Below are positions 18,739 through 26,948 of a stretch of 36,518 nt of DNA, piece by piece (the stretch's first letter is position 1; the number at the start of each line of letters is the position of its first letter). The notes below the pieces were generated by a model that did no database searches, was not told where the DNA came from, and saw only the letters and a program-made list of their open reading frames with translations. Source of the DNA: an uncultured Clostridia bacterium (lineage in GTDB: Bacteria; Bacillota; Clostridia; Oscillospirales; Acutalibacteraceae); assembly GCA_946183545.1 (NCBI GenBank), contig CAMHCD010000003.1, forward strand, positions 1 to 36,518. The letters run 5' to 3'. The position numbers and the translations under genes were made by a program.

Positions 18739-18841
18739 AATTGTCCTTAGGGCAGCGTGACACTATTGGTATATATGGTATGGTCTCACGCATGCATCAC
18801 AAAGCCTTTTCAATCGTTATTATGAAAACCTGACCGCTCTT

Positions 18842-20572
18842 TTATATATTCCGCTGTGCGCGGTTCAGCTCCGCATAGAAGCCGCCCTTCTTCAGCAGCT
18901 CCTCGTGACTTCCCTGCTCAACGATGTTGCCGTCGCGCATTACCAGGATAACATCGCTCTCGCGTATGGTGCTTAGACGGTGGGCTACTACAAAGCTTGT
19001 TCTGCCCTTCATCATTTTTGCAAAAGCCTTTTGCACCCTGATTTCGGTAAGGGTATCAATGGAGCTTGTCGCCTCGTCCAAAATCAAAATTTCCGGATCC
19101 GTCAGCATAGCGCGTGCAATACACAAAAGCTGTTTTTGTCCTTGGCTCAGGTTGCCGCCGCCCTCGCTGATAACGGTATCGTAGCCCTGAGGCAGACGGT
19201 GAATGAAGCTGTGGGCGTACGCTGCCTTTGCCGCCTTGATGACCTGCTCGTCGGTGGCGTTTTCGTTGCCGTAGCGCAGGTTTTCCATTATACTGCCCTC
19301 AAACAGCCAGCTGTCCTGCAAAACCATTCCAAAGCGGCTGCGCAGGTTCTTGCGGCTGATATTACGTATATCCGTGCCGTCCACAATAATGCTGCCCTCG
19401 TCTACGTCATAAAAACGCATCAGCAGATTTATCAGCGTAGTTTTTCCGCAGCCTGTGGGACCTACTATAGCCACATGACAACCGCCGGGTACATTGAGCG
19501 AAAAGTTTTGTATCAGCGGCTTTTGGGGGTTATAGGCAAAGCTGACGTTATCAAATACAACATTGCCGCCGCTGTGCTGGAAGGCTTTATTACTGTCGGG
19601 GGATTCATCGCCGAATTCCAAAAGCTCAAACACACGCCCCGCAGCCGCCAATGCGGTTTGCAGCTGAGTCAGCACTCCGGTGACCTCGTTGAACGGCTTG
19701 GTGTATTGGTTTGCGTAGGTCAAAAAGCAGGATAGCTGTCCTATGCTCAGACTGCCGCCGATGACCGACAACGCGCCGAAAATACCGACTGCCGCGTATA
19801 CCATGGCGTTTACAAAACGCGTGCACGGGTTAGCCAGAGCACCGGCAAACTGCGCCTTGAAGCCGACGTCAAGCAGCTCGGTGTTGTATGCGTCAAAGCC
19901 TTCCTCGGCGCGCTTTTCGTAGGCGAACGCCTGTACCAACCGCTCGTTGCCGACATGCTCTTCAACAAACGCAGAGATATTTCCCTGCAATATCTGCTGT
20001 TCGGTGAACCTGCGGTGTGTTAGCTTGCCTATAAAGCCCGCCACAAACAGCGACAGCGGAGTCAACACCACCACCGTCAGCGCGATCCGCCAGTCGATGC
20101 CCAGCATAAACAGCAGAGTGCCCAGTATTGTGACCGCGCCCGAAAACAGCTGCAAAAACAGCTGCGTCAAGCCGTCGCCCACCGCGTCAACGTCGTTTAT
20201 AACGCGGCTGATAAGGTCGCCGTGAGGATTGTTGTCGATCGTTGACAGCGGTACCGAGTTGAACTTGCGGAACAGCTCGCGTCTAAGGTCGCGAACGGTA
20301 TTGTAGCTCAGTACGTTGACAAAGTAAGTCATTGTCCATTGACACACGCTCACACCGGCAACAGCGATTCCGATGTATCCTAAAATCTTGGCAACGTCGG
20401 CAAAGTCAACATTGCCCTTGCTTACAATTTCGTCCAGCGCCGTACCTATGAGCACGGGTATCAAAAGCGTCAGTGAAATACTCACGATCGCGCTCAGCAG
20501 TGCCCCTAAAAGCAGCAGACGATATGGCTTTACGTATTGATATATCTTTTTGGAGGCTTTGCGCTTTGTCAT
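18842..20572 (-). CDS. ABC exporter (TM + ATPase), second subunit
   Basis: 576 aa; GPTGCGKTTL Walker A, LSQGQKQLL signature, LILDEATSSID Walker B. Confidence 0.94.
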   Translation of the reverse strand: MTKRKASKKIYQYVKPYRLLLLGALLSAIVSISLTLLIPVLIGTALDEIVSKGNVDFADVAKILGYIGIAVAGVSVCQWTMTYFVNVLSYNTVRDLRRELFRKFNSVPLSTIDNNPHGDLISRVINDVDAVGDGLTQLFLQLFSGAVTILGTLLFMLGIDWRIALTVVVLTPLSLFVAGFIGKLTHRRFTEQQILQGNISAFVEEHVGNERLVQAFAYEKRAEEGFDAYNTELLDVGFKAQFAGALANPCTRFVNAMVYAAVGIFGALSVIGGSLSIGQLSCFLTYANQYTKPFNEVTGVLTQLQTALAAAGRVFELLEFGDESPDSNKAFQHSGGNVVFDNVSFAYNPQKPLIQNFSLNVPGGCHVAIVGPTGCGKTTLINLLMRFYDVDEGSIIVDGTDIRNISRKNLRSRFGMVLQDSWLFEGSIMENLRYGNENATDEQVIKAAKAAYAHSFIHRLPQGYDTVISEGGGNLSQGQKQLLCIARAMLTDPEILILDEATSSIDTLTEIRVQKAFAKMMKGRTSFVVAHRLSTIRESDVILVMRDGNIVEQGSHEELLKKGGFYAELNRAQRNI

Positions 20573-22299
20573 GCTCTCACCTCCGCTCCCTGTTGCGACA
20601 GGTAGATATCGCGGTAGGTAGGGCAGCTCTCCAAAAGCTGTTCGTGTGTGCCGGAGCCTACGATCCTGCCGTCATCCATGCACAAAATAAGGTCGGCGTT
20701 TTGGATCGAGGAACATCGTTGGGTAACGATCATCACCGTCATATCATCTGTGTTTTGGCGCAAAGCGCGGCGCAGAGCCGCGTCTGTTGCTGTATCGAGA
20801 GCGGAAAAGCTGTCGTCAAGCAGAAGCAATTTAGGTTCACCTACCAAGGCGCGCGCAATGCACAGCCTTTGACGCTGACCTCCGCTGAAGTTTTTTCCGC
20901 CCTGTTCCACACGGCTGTCAAGTCCGTCCGGAAGCTTTTGTATAAACTCGGTCGCCTGAGCCACAGAAAGCGCCTGTAAAATCTCTTTGTCACCTGCGTT
21001 AGGCGAACGCCAGCGCATGTTGTCGCGGATCGAACCGGCAAACAGCACGCTCTGCTGAGGCACAATGCCCATTTGTCCGCGCAGCTGCGCAAACGGATAC
21101 TCGCGCACATCAACGCCGTCTATCAGTACCCTGCCGCCGCTTACGTCATAGAACCGCGGTATCAGGTTGAGCAGGCTCGTTTTTCCGCAGCCGGTTCCTC
21201 CGATAATGCCCACGGTCTGACCGCGCAGTACACTAAAGCAAAGGTCGCTTAGTACTTCCTTGCCGTCAGCGTACCGAAAGCTTACGTTGTCAAAGGTGAT
21301 TTTTGTTTTATTTTCCTTTACAGAAATATAACCTGAGTATTTTTCGGTCACGCTCGGTTGAGTGTCAAACACTTCATTTATGCGCTGCGCGCTTGCGCTT
21401 GCCTTTGTCATAAGGATGACCAGATTAGCCACTACGACCATCGCAAGCAAAATCTGCGTCATGTAGCTTACAAGCGCCACGATTTCTCCCGTCTGCATTT
21501 CGCCTATGTTTACCTTTACCGCGCCGAACCATACCACGGCGATGATAGCCGCGTCTGTTACGGCATAGGTCACCGGGTTGAGCAGAGCGGACAGGCGCGC
21601 TACGCGTATAGAGGTTTTAGCCAGATCCTGAGTTGCAGAGTCCATGTGGCGGTTCTCGCTTTCCTGCTTAGAAAACGCCCGGATAACACGGCTTCCGGAT
21701 AAGTTCTCGCGGCTCACGCGTCCGATCACGTCGAGCTTGCGCTGCATAGCGGAGAACACCGGCACGCTCAGCTTCATAACAAGAAAAAGCGTCAGACCTA
21801 TCAAGACCGCCGCCGCAAAGAAAATAAGCGACAGCTGCAGATTGATCGTCATAGCCATAACCAGCGAGCCGATAATGATAAACGGCGCACGGGTCAGCAA
21901 ACGAATGCACATGGCAATGCTTTGCTGAACCTGATTAACGTCGTTGGTGATGCGCGTAATAAGCGACGGCGTACCGAGCCGGTCAAGCTCGGCGTAGCTC
22001 AGGGTGTTGATATGCTCAAACAGCGCCCGACGGATCTTTGTGCCTGCACCCTGCGACGCCTTGGACGCAAAGTACTGACAAAACAGCGCGCTTGTTAAGC
22101 CCATAGCCGCCAGCAGTACCATCAAGCCGCCCGTGCGCAGTACATAGCCGCCGTCGTGCAGGGTGTTTATGCCCACGTCAATGATATTTGCCATTACCAT
22201 CGGTACAAATAGCTCTAATATAGCCTCAAACAGCTTGCACAGAGGTCCGATGATAACTTCTTTTTTATAGTCGCTGAGGAATCTTCGCAGTTGAAACAT
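20569..22299 (-). CDS. ABC exporter (TM + ATPase), first subunit (start trimmed from 22341 to 22299)
   Basis: GGTGCGKTSL, FSGGQRQRL, LLLDDSFSALD; GGAG RBS 9 nt upstream of ATG at 22299; 4-bp overlap with the second subunit. Confidence 0.94.
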   Translation of the reverse strand: MFQLRRFLSDYKKEVIIGPLCKLFEAILELFVPMVMANIIDVGINTLHDGGYVLRTGGLMVLLAAMGLTSALFCQYFASKASQGAGTKIRRALFEHINTLSYAELDRLGTPSLITRITNDVNQVQQSIAMCIRLLTRAPFIIIGSLVMAMTINLQLSLIFFAAAVLIGLTLFLVMKLSVPVFSAMQRKLDVIGRVSRENLSGSRVIRAFSKQESENRHMDSATQDLAKTSIRVARLSALLNPVTYAVTDAAIIAVVWFGAVKVNIGEMQTGEIVALVSYMTQILLAMVVVANLVILMTKASASAQRINEVFDTQPSVTEKYSGYISVKENKTKITFDNVSFRYADGKEVLSDLCFSVLRGQTVGIIGGTGCGKTSLLNLIPRFYDVSGGRVLIDGVDVREYPFAQLRGQMGIVPQQSVLFAGSIRDNMRWRSPNAGDKEILQALSVAQATEFIQKLPDGLDSRVEQGGKNFSGGQRQRLCIARALVGEPKLLLLDDSFSALDTATDAALRRALRQNTDDMTVMIVTQRCSSIQNADLILCMDDGRIVGSGTHEQLLESCPTYRDIYLSQQGAEVRA

Positions 22300-22365
22300 G
22301 ATGTATACTCCAAAAGTCATTCTGCAATTCAACCGCCGCAAAATGCGTGCGGATCATTTACTGCT

Positions 22366-22394
22366 ATTATACTTTATTTTGTACAAAACCGCAA
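22366..22394 (-). promoter_or_regulatory. Candidate sigma-A promoter for the ABC exporter operon (TTGCGG-17-TATAAT)
   Basis: Minus strand: -35 at 22394-22389, -10 at 22371-22366. Confidence 0.6.
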
Positions 22395-22617
22395 TTGCAA
22401 ATGCATGTTTTTTCCCATAATAAGGGATTTTCGGTGTCAAGTACTATACAAAAATAAAAAACAATTTTGTACTTATTGCCCATATTTGAAAATTGCATTT
22501 TTTTGAAAAAATGAATTTGCAGCGACAAAGCAAAAAAACATGCACAAAATGAGCTACAAGTTTTTGTGCAACCTGTCATTTTGGCTGTTTAGATAAGACA
22601 AATCGTTATGAAGACAC

Positions 22618-22802
22618 TTGCAAATTATCCGTTCTGATTGTATAATATATATAAAGAAAACCGAATATGTTGTGTTACAGATATCTCTCAGGCGCAGATG
22701 TTCGGAAGTAAAAAGGAGAAAAATGATTGATTCATTTTTTGGAGCATTCATTTTCATAAAACACACAATCGCAAAAAAGGCTGTCTTTGGACAGTCTTTT
22801 TT
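22618..22802 (+). ncRNA. Candidate orphan short transcript (promoter to terminator)
   Basis: TTGCAA 22618-22623, 17-nt spacer, TATAAT 22641-22646; terminator AAAAAAGGCTGTC-tttg-GACAGTCTTTTTT at 22773-22802. Confidence 0.5.
22773..22802 (+). terminator. Rho-independent terminator of the orphan transcript
   Basis: About 13-bp stem with one G-U, then T6. Confidence 0.8.
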
Positions 22803-22923
22803 GCTTTTTTTTTATCGCGCCTTTGGAATCGTTTAGCAAAGGGGAAAGGCTCATCAACGGCGCGTCTGATCTTGCGGGAACGGTAAATAATTATGTTACA
22901 ATACATTTCGGTAATGAAAACGC

Positions 22924-22952
22924 TTTACAAACCGACAATAATTTGTTATAGT
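22924..22952 (+). promoter_or_regulatory. sigma-A-type promoter for degV (TTTACA-17-TATAGT)
   Basis: TTTACA 22924-22929; TATAGT 22947-22952. Confidence 0.65.
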
Positions 22953-22985
22953 AATAACATAATAATATAATAACGGAGGATTATT

Positions 22986-23834
22986 ATGAAGATAAAGATT
23001 ATTTCCGACAGTACCTGCGATCTTTCGCCGCAGCTTGTTGAAAAGTATGACATCGACATCTTGCCGTTGTATGTGGTGTTGGGCGACGTGACCGCCAAGG
23101 ACGGCATTGACGCGACACCCGAGGATATCTACCAATATGTCGACAAAACAGGCACGCTGCCCTCAACCGCCGCTCCCAACCTTGCTGATTATCTGGAGGT
23201 GTTCCAAAAGTGGCGCGATCAGGGATATGAGATCGTTCACTTCAATATCAGTGCCGATTTTTCAAGCGCGTATCACAACGCCTGCGCCGCGGCTAAGGAG
23301 GTAGGAGGGGTAGAGGTAGTCGATACCCGCAACCTTTCCACAGGCTCCGGCTTGGTCGTGCTCCACGGCGCGGAGATGGCGGCAAAGGGCGCCACCGCTC
23401 AGGAGATCGCCGCAGAGTGCCGCAGCTTGACCGACAGGGTAGAGGCAAGCTTTGTTGTTGACAGCATCGACTACCTGCATAAGGGCGGCAGATGCTCTTC
23501 TGTAGCCGCGCTGGGCGCCAACCTGCTCAAGCTCAAGCCGCTTATCGAGGTCAAGGACGGCAAGATGCAGTCGGGCAAAAAGTACCGCGGAAACATCGAC
23601 AAGGTCATTTTGAACTACGTCGCCGATAAGCTCCGCGACCGCGACGATATCGACAAGCACCGTATTTTTATTACCCATACAAAGTGCAACAGCGTTGTGC
23701 CCGCACAGGTGCGCAATAAGATAAACGAGCTGTATCCCGGCTTTGAGGAGATTCTGGAAACCACCGCCGGCTGCACCATCACCAGCCATTGCGGTCCCGC
23801 CACACTGGGTATACTGTTTGTCAGAAAAAAATAA
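22986..23834 (+). CDS. degV: DegV family (FakB-like) fatty-acid-binding protein
   Basis: 282 aa; IISDSTCDLSPQLVEKYDIDILPLYV, hallmark DegV N-terminus; GGAGG RBS. Confidence 0.95.
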   Translation: MKIKIISDSTCDLSPQLVEKYDIDILPLYVVLGDVTAKDGIDATPEDIYQYVDKTGTLPSTAAPNLADYLEVFQKWRDQGYEIVHFNISADFSSAYHNACAAAKEVGGVEVVDTRNLSTGSGLVVLHGAEMAAKGATAQEIAAECRSLTDRVEASFVVDSIDYLHKGGRCSSVAALGANLLKLKPLIEVKDGKMQSGKKYRGNIDKVILNYVADKLRDRDDIDKHRIFITHTKCNSVVPAQVRNKINELYPGFEEILETTAGCTITSHCGPATLGILFVRKK

Positions 23835-23850
23835 TCTATTCAAAACTAAT

Positions 23851-23884
23851 AGGGTTGACTCAAACGGGTCAGCCCTGTGTTTTT
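23851..23884 (+). terminator. Terminator after degV
   Basis: AGGGTTGAC…GTCAGCCCT followed by GTGTTTTT. Confidence 0.75.
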
Positions 23885-23975
23885 GTGTTTTGTGATTTTA
23901 ATACTCAAATTGATTAAAGTCTTAAAAGCAGTTTTTCATTTGCGTTTATTTAAATTATTAGGGTATAGTTATTTA

Positions 23976-24005
23976 ACAGGAAATGAATCATTTCCTGTAT
24001 TTTTG
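23976..24005. terminator. Hairpin with T-tract on + strand (possible second terminator, or shared with the zinc-ribbon gene)
   Basis: ACAGGAAATG-AAT-CATTTCCTGT then ATTTTTG. Confidence 0.55.
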
Positions 24006-24015
24006 AAATTAGTAA

Positions 24016-24312
24016 TTATAGTAATTTGCTATTTGAGGTAAGTAGTAACGCAGCTAATATAGATAGTGCGAAATAAATAATAACAAATAATTCTATTACA
24101 AACAAACTTGAAGAAATTTTTTTAAGATAAAAGAATAGCTGTTTTTTCTCATTTTCAGTCATTAATAGATATTGGTTAACTGGTTGTAAAGGTGGTTGCA
24201 TTGAGATTGCAGTCGAGGGATCAAGTGTTTCGCCGCAATCCACGCAAAATTTTGAATCAAGAGTGTTTACTTTACCACATTTTGGACATACAATAACTTT
24301 GTTTGCTTTCAT
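24016..24312 (-). CDS. Small zinc-ribbon protein with C-terminal transmembrane helix
   Basis: 98 aa; VCPKCGKVNTLDSKFCVDCGE double-CxxC, hydrophobic C-terminus; perfect AGGAGG RBS (24326-24321). Confidence 0.85.
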   Translation of the reverse strand: MKANKVIVCPKCGKVNTLDSKFCVDCGETLDPSTAISMQPPLQPVNQYLLMTENEKKQLFFYLKKISSSLFVIELFVIIYFALSILAALLLTSNSKLL

Positions 24313-24326
24313 AAATATATCCTCCT

Positions 24327-24510
24327 AAAAAAGTGTGTAGTCCCAAATGGAGCTACACACCCAAAAACGCATAGCCCCATTTGTTACCACACAAATCTTC
24401 AATACCTATATATTTTACGGTAGAAGGTGGGCAAGCGATTTTGCCATAAGAATATAATCCACCGTAAAATATTATAGGTAGAGATATAGGTATTATTCGA
24501 TTTGTGTGGT
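24327..24510 (-). promoter_or_regulatory. Structured 5' leader with competing antiterminator and terminator (candidate cis-regulatory RNA)
   Basis: Nested perfect inverted repeats 24384-24512; antiterminator pairing 24372-24383 with 24344-24355; terminator 24360-24333 plus U6 at 24332-24327; RBS immediately after. Confidence 0.65.
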
Positions 24511-24516
24511 AAGACT

Positions 24517-24545
24517 ATCATATCATAACTGCATAAAAACTTCAA
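24517..24545 (-). promoter_or_regulatory. sigma-A-type promoter for the zinc-ribbon leader (TTGAAG-17-TATGAT)
   Basis: Minus strand: -35 at 24545-24540, -10 at 24522-24517; predicted TSS near A at 24510. Confidence 0.65.
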
Positions 24546-24634
24546 GACTTTTGCAACACTTTTTAACACAAAGAGTAGGAATAGTTTGAATTCGCTCTAA
24601 CTATGATGAAATAAAGGGCTGTAAACTAAAAAAC

Positions 24635-24673
24635 AAAACGCCTGACCCCGCGTTGATGGAGGTCAGGCGTTTT
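24635..24673. terminator. Terminator of yebC (bidirectional-looking)
   Basis: AAAACGCCTGACC…GGTCAGGCGTTTT. Confidence 0.85.
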
Positions 24674-24696
24674 AATATACGTTTAAAAAGCGGGAG

Positions 24697-25428
24697 TTAA
24701 AAATCCCAGTTGTGCCAGACGTTTTGGATGTCGTCGTTATCCTCAAACATGTCGAGCATCTTCTGCATCTTGGTTGCGGTTTCCTCGTCGTCGAGAGTGG
24801 TGTAGGTGTCGGGCACCATTTCGAGCTCTGCGGAAGCAAAGGTGTAGCCAAGCTTTTCGAGCTCATCTCTTACCGCGCCGAAATCCTCGGACTCAGTGTA
24901 GATGGTAAAGATATCGTCGTCCGCCTCAAAGTCGGCAGCGCCGCATTCAAGAGCGTCGGTCATTACGGTATCCTCGTCCTTTTCCAGCTCCTCGCGCTCG
25001 ATAACGATAACGCCCTTTTGCTGGAACATAAAGCTTACGCAGCCCTGAGTACCCATGTTGCCGCCGAACTTGTCAAAGTAATGTCTTACCTCGCCTGCGG
25101 TACGGTTGCGGTTGTCGGTGAGCGCTTCAACGATTACAGCTACGCCGCTGGGACCGTAGCCCTCGTAGGTGACTGCCTCGTAGTTTGTGGAGTCGCTGTC
25201 GTTTGCGGCTTTTTTGATAATACGCTCAATGTTGTCGTTGGGCACGTTTGCCGCCTTAGCCTTGGCGATCGTGTCCTTTAACTTGGAGTTTACGTTAGGG
25301 TCAGCGCTGCCGCCGGTCTTGATGGCAACGATAAGCTCTCTGCCGATCTTGGTAAACACCTTGGCGCGAGCCGCGTCGTTTTTGCCCTTTTTATTTTTGA
25401 TGGTACTCCATTTATTATGTCCTGACAT
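24697..25428 (-). CDS. yebC: YebC/PmpR (TACO1) family protein
   Basis: 243 aa; [32 protein letters not shown] hallmark. Confidence 0.97.
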   Translation of the reverse strand: MSGHNKWSTIKNKKGKNDAARAKVFTKIGRELIVAIKTGGSADPNVNSKLKDTIAKAKAANVPNDNIERIIKKAANDSDSTNYEAVTYEGYGPSGVAVIVEALTDNRNRTAGEVRHYFDKFGGNMGTQGCVSFMFQQKGVIVIEREELEKDEDTVMTDALECGAADFEADDDIFTIYTESEDFGAVRDELEKLGYTFASAELEMVPDTYTTLDDEETATKMQKMLDMFEDNDDIQNVWHNWDF

Positions 25429-25578
25429 GAAATCATCCCTTTTTTACAATATTCATCTAAGTATACCACAAAGGCGAGTGGCAGTAAATAAAGGTTACAG
25501 ATTTGTAACCTTAGCGAATGGAATATACAGATAATCGGGCCAGCGGTAAGCCGACCCGATATAACTATAAAGATAGCA

Positions 25579-26844
25579 TTATTCTTTTGCTTTTGTTTCT
25601 GCTTCGGCAGCTGCCTGAGTTACCTGTGGTGCTGCTTCGGTAGCCTGAGTGCTTTTGCTGATTTTATCCATGATCTCATCTGCGCTTGCCGAGCCGACCT
25701 TATAAAGGTTGATCTCCTGTGCTTCCTTGATGGTCAGCACATCGCCCTTCTTGCTGAGGCTGTAGGGGAGCTCCTGCTTTTGATTTTCGCCTGCGTTATA
25801 CATGATCTCGAGCTTGCCCTTGTTGGTGCTGTAAATGCAGTCGATGGTAACGGTGTATTCCTGGTCTTTGCCGGTGCCGCTGAGCTGACCGTTCACGGTC
25901 TGAGTGGAGCTGACGCTCATTGTGCCGTCGCTTTTGATATCATAGGTGGTAGTGTAGGAGATATTAAAGCTCGCCTCACCGTTTACCCACTTGCCTTCAA
26001 GCTCCTTGTCGGCAACAAAATCGCCTTCGCGCTTTAATTCGGGCTTCTCGTAGTTCTTTTGGGTAAGTGTGACAGCCTGTGACGCGTTTTCAAAAGCGCT
26101 GAGCTTAAGAGTTTTGCCTGTGAAGATATTGCCGGTCACCTCAACCGCCATGCTGGTGTTTACGGGAGTGCGGTAGAGGGGGTCGATGTAGTTTATGTCT
26201 ACAACGGGCTTGCCGATGGGTTCGCCTTCCACGCTGCCGGTGCGGTAGGTGTATGTACCTGAGCCGGAAACGGTGCCGCTCTTGACGGTCATTTTTCCGT
26301 TGCCTTCAAAAATAAAGTAGTAACCGAGCTTCATGGTAGGGGGCTCGTCGTTGGTGGATTCGGCGTAGCCTGTCTGGACCTCGCGCTCATAATACCAGCT
26401 GCCCTCGATCCCGGTGTTAAAGAACACCTTAAGTACCAGAGCGGCAACAGCTGCTACGGCTACGATCACGATACTGATGATGATAGGACCCATCAGCTTT
26501 CTTTTTTTCTTTACGGGAGCGTAGTTTTCCGCGGCGTTCTGCATTTGGATAAGGTCGTCGGAGATCTCGCTGTCTGTTCCAAATGCCCGGTCAGGTCCTT
26601 CCGCGCCTTCTGCCGGGACAGTTTCCTCAAAAGCTTCTGTTGCAGCATCCGATGCTTCCTCAACTGCTTCTTTTGCTTCCTCTGCTGACTGTGCGGCATC
26701 CTCTGTAACGGATCCTGCTGTATCTTCTGCTTCCTGATTATATTCCTCAGTGTCGGCGGTTGCGTTTTCAATGACCTGTGTTACCTGTTCCTCTGCGTCG
26801 GTTTGCTCGGGAGCAGCGGTCAATTTTTCGTTGTTTTCGTCCAA
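25579..26844 (-). CDS. Membrane-anchored protein: acidic Glu/Ala-rich N-terminal tail, one TM, two related extracellular beta-rich domains (TTG start proposed at 26844)
   Basis: TM segment MGPIIISIVIVAVAAVAALVL; repeated EGxW…(G)xMxV…L(K/T)(L/I) pattern; RBS AAGGAGG 8 nt before TTG. Confidence 0.75.
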   Translation of the reverse strand: MDENNEKLTAAPEQTDAEEQVTQVIENATADTEEYNQEAEDTAGSVTEDAAQSAEEAKEAVEEASDAATEAFEETVPAEGAEGPDRAFGTDSEISDDLIQMQNAAENYAPVKKKRKLMGPIIISIVIVAVAAVAALVLKVFFNTGIEGSWYYEREVQTGYAESTNDEPPTMKLGYYFIFEGNGKMTVKSGTVSGSGTYTYRTGSVEGEPIGKPVVDINYIDPLYRTPVNTSMAVEVTGNIFTGKTLKLSAFENASQAVTLTQKNYEKPELKREGDFVADKELEGKWVNGEASFNISYTTTYDIKSDGTMSVSSTQTVNGQLSGTGKDQEYTVTIDCIYSTNKGKLEIMYNAGENQKQELPYSLSKKGDVLTIKEAQEINLYKVGSASADEIMDKISKSTQATEAAPQVTQAAAEAETKAKE

Positions 26845-26921
26845 CTCCGATTCCTCCTTTTTTAGATTCAACTACTATAATACTATACTTTTATAAATAA
26901 ATCAAACAATCATCAAAAAAT

Positions 26922-26945
26922 AGATATTACAATTTTGTAATATCT
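26922..26945. promoter_or_regulatory. 24-bp palindrome between divergent promoters (candidate operator)
   Basis: AGATATTACAA-TT-TTGTAATATCT, 11-bp arms. Confidence 0.5.
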
Positions 26946-26948
26946 CCA

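Larger units (their letters stand above)
18207..18829. mobile_element. Putative non-autonomous repeat element (623 bp), flanked by 12-bp direct repeats CTGACCGCTCTT
   Basis: Direct repeats at 18195-18206 and 18830-18841; interior built of inverted repeats with no credible ORF. Confidence 0.55.

Noticed and set aside
18842-22299. Antibiotic or bacteriocin export/immunity system
   Set aside because: Generic heterodimeric ABC exporter; no precursor peptide, peptidase domain or modification enzymes nearby, so no substrate can be assigned.
22675-22710. CTCTCAGGCGCAGATG resembling the 3' part of a glycine riboswitch
   Set aside because: No matching GGAGAG 5' strand or second conserved core within the transcript; similarity limited to a few bases.
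24384-24512. MITE interpretation of the nested inverted repeat
   Set aside because: No target duplication seen at the ends, and the tight fit to a promoter, antiterminator, terminator, RBS and ORF favours a leader RNA. Not fully excluded; genome copy number would decide.
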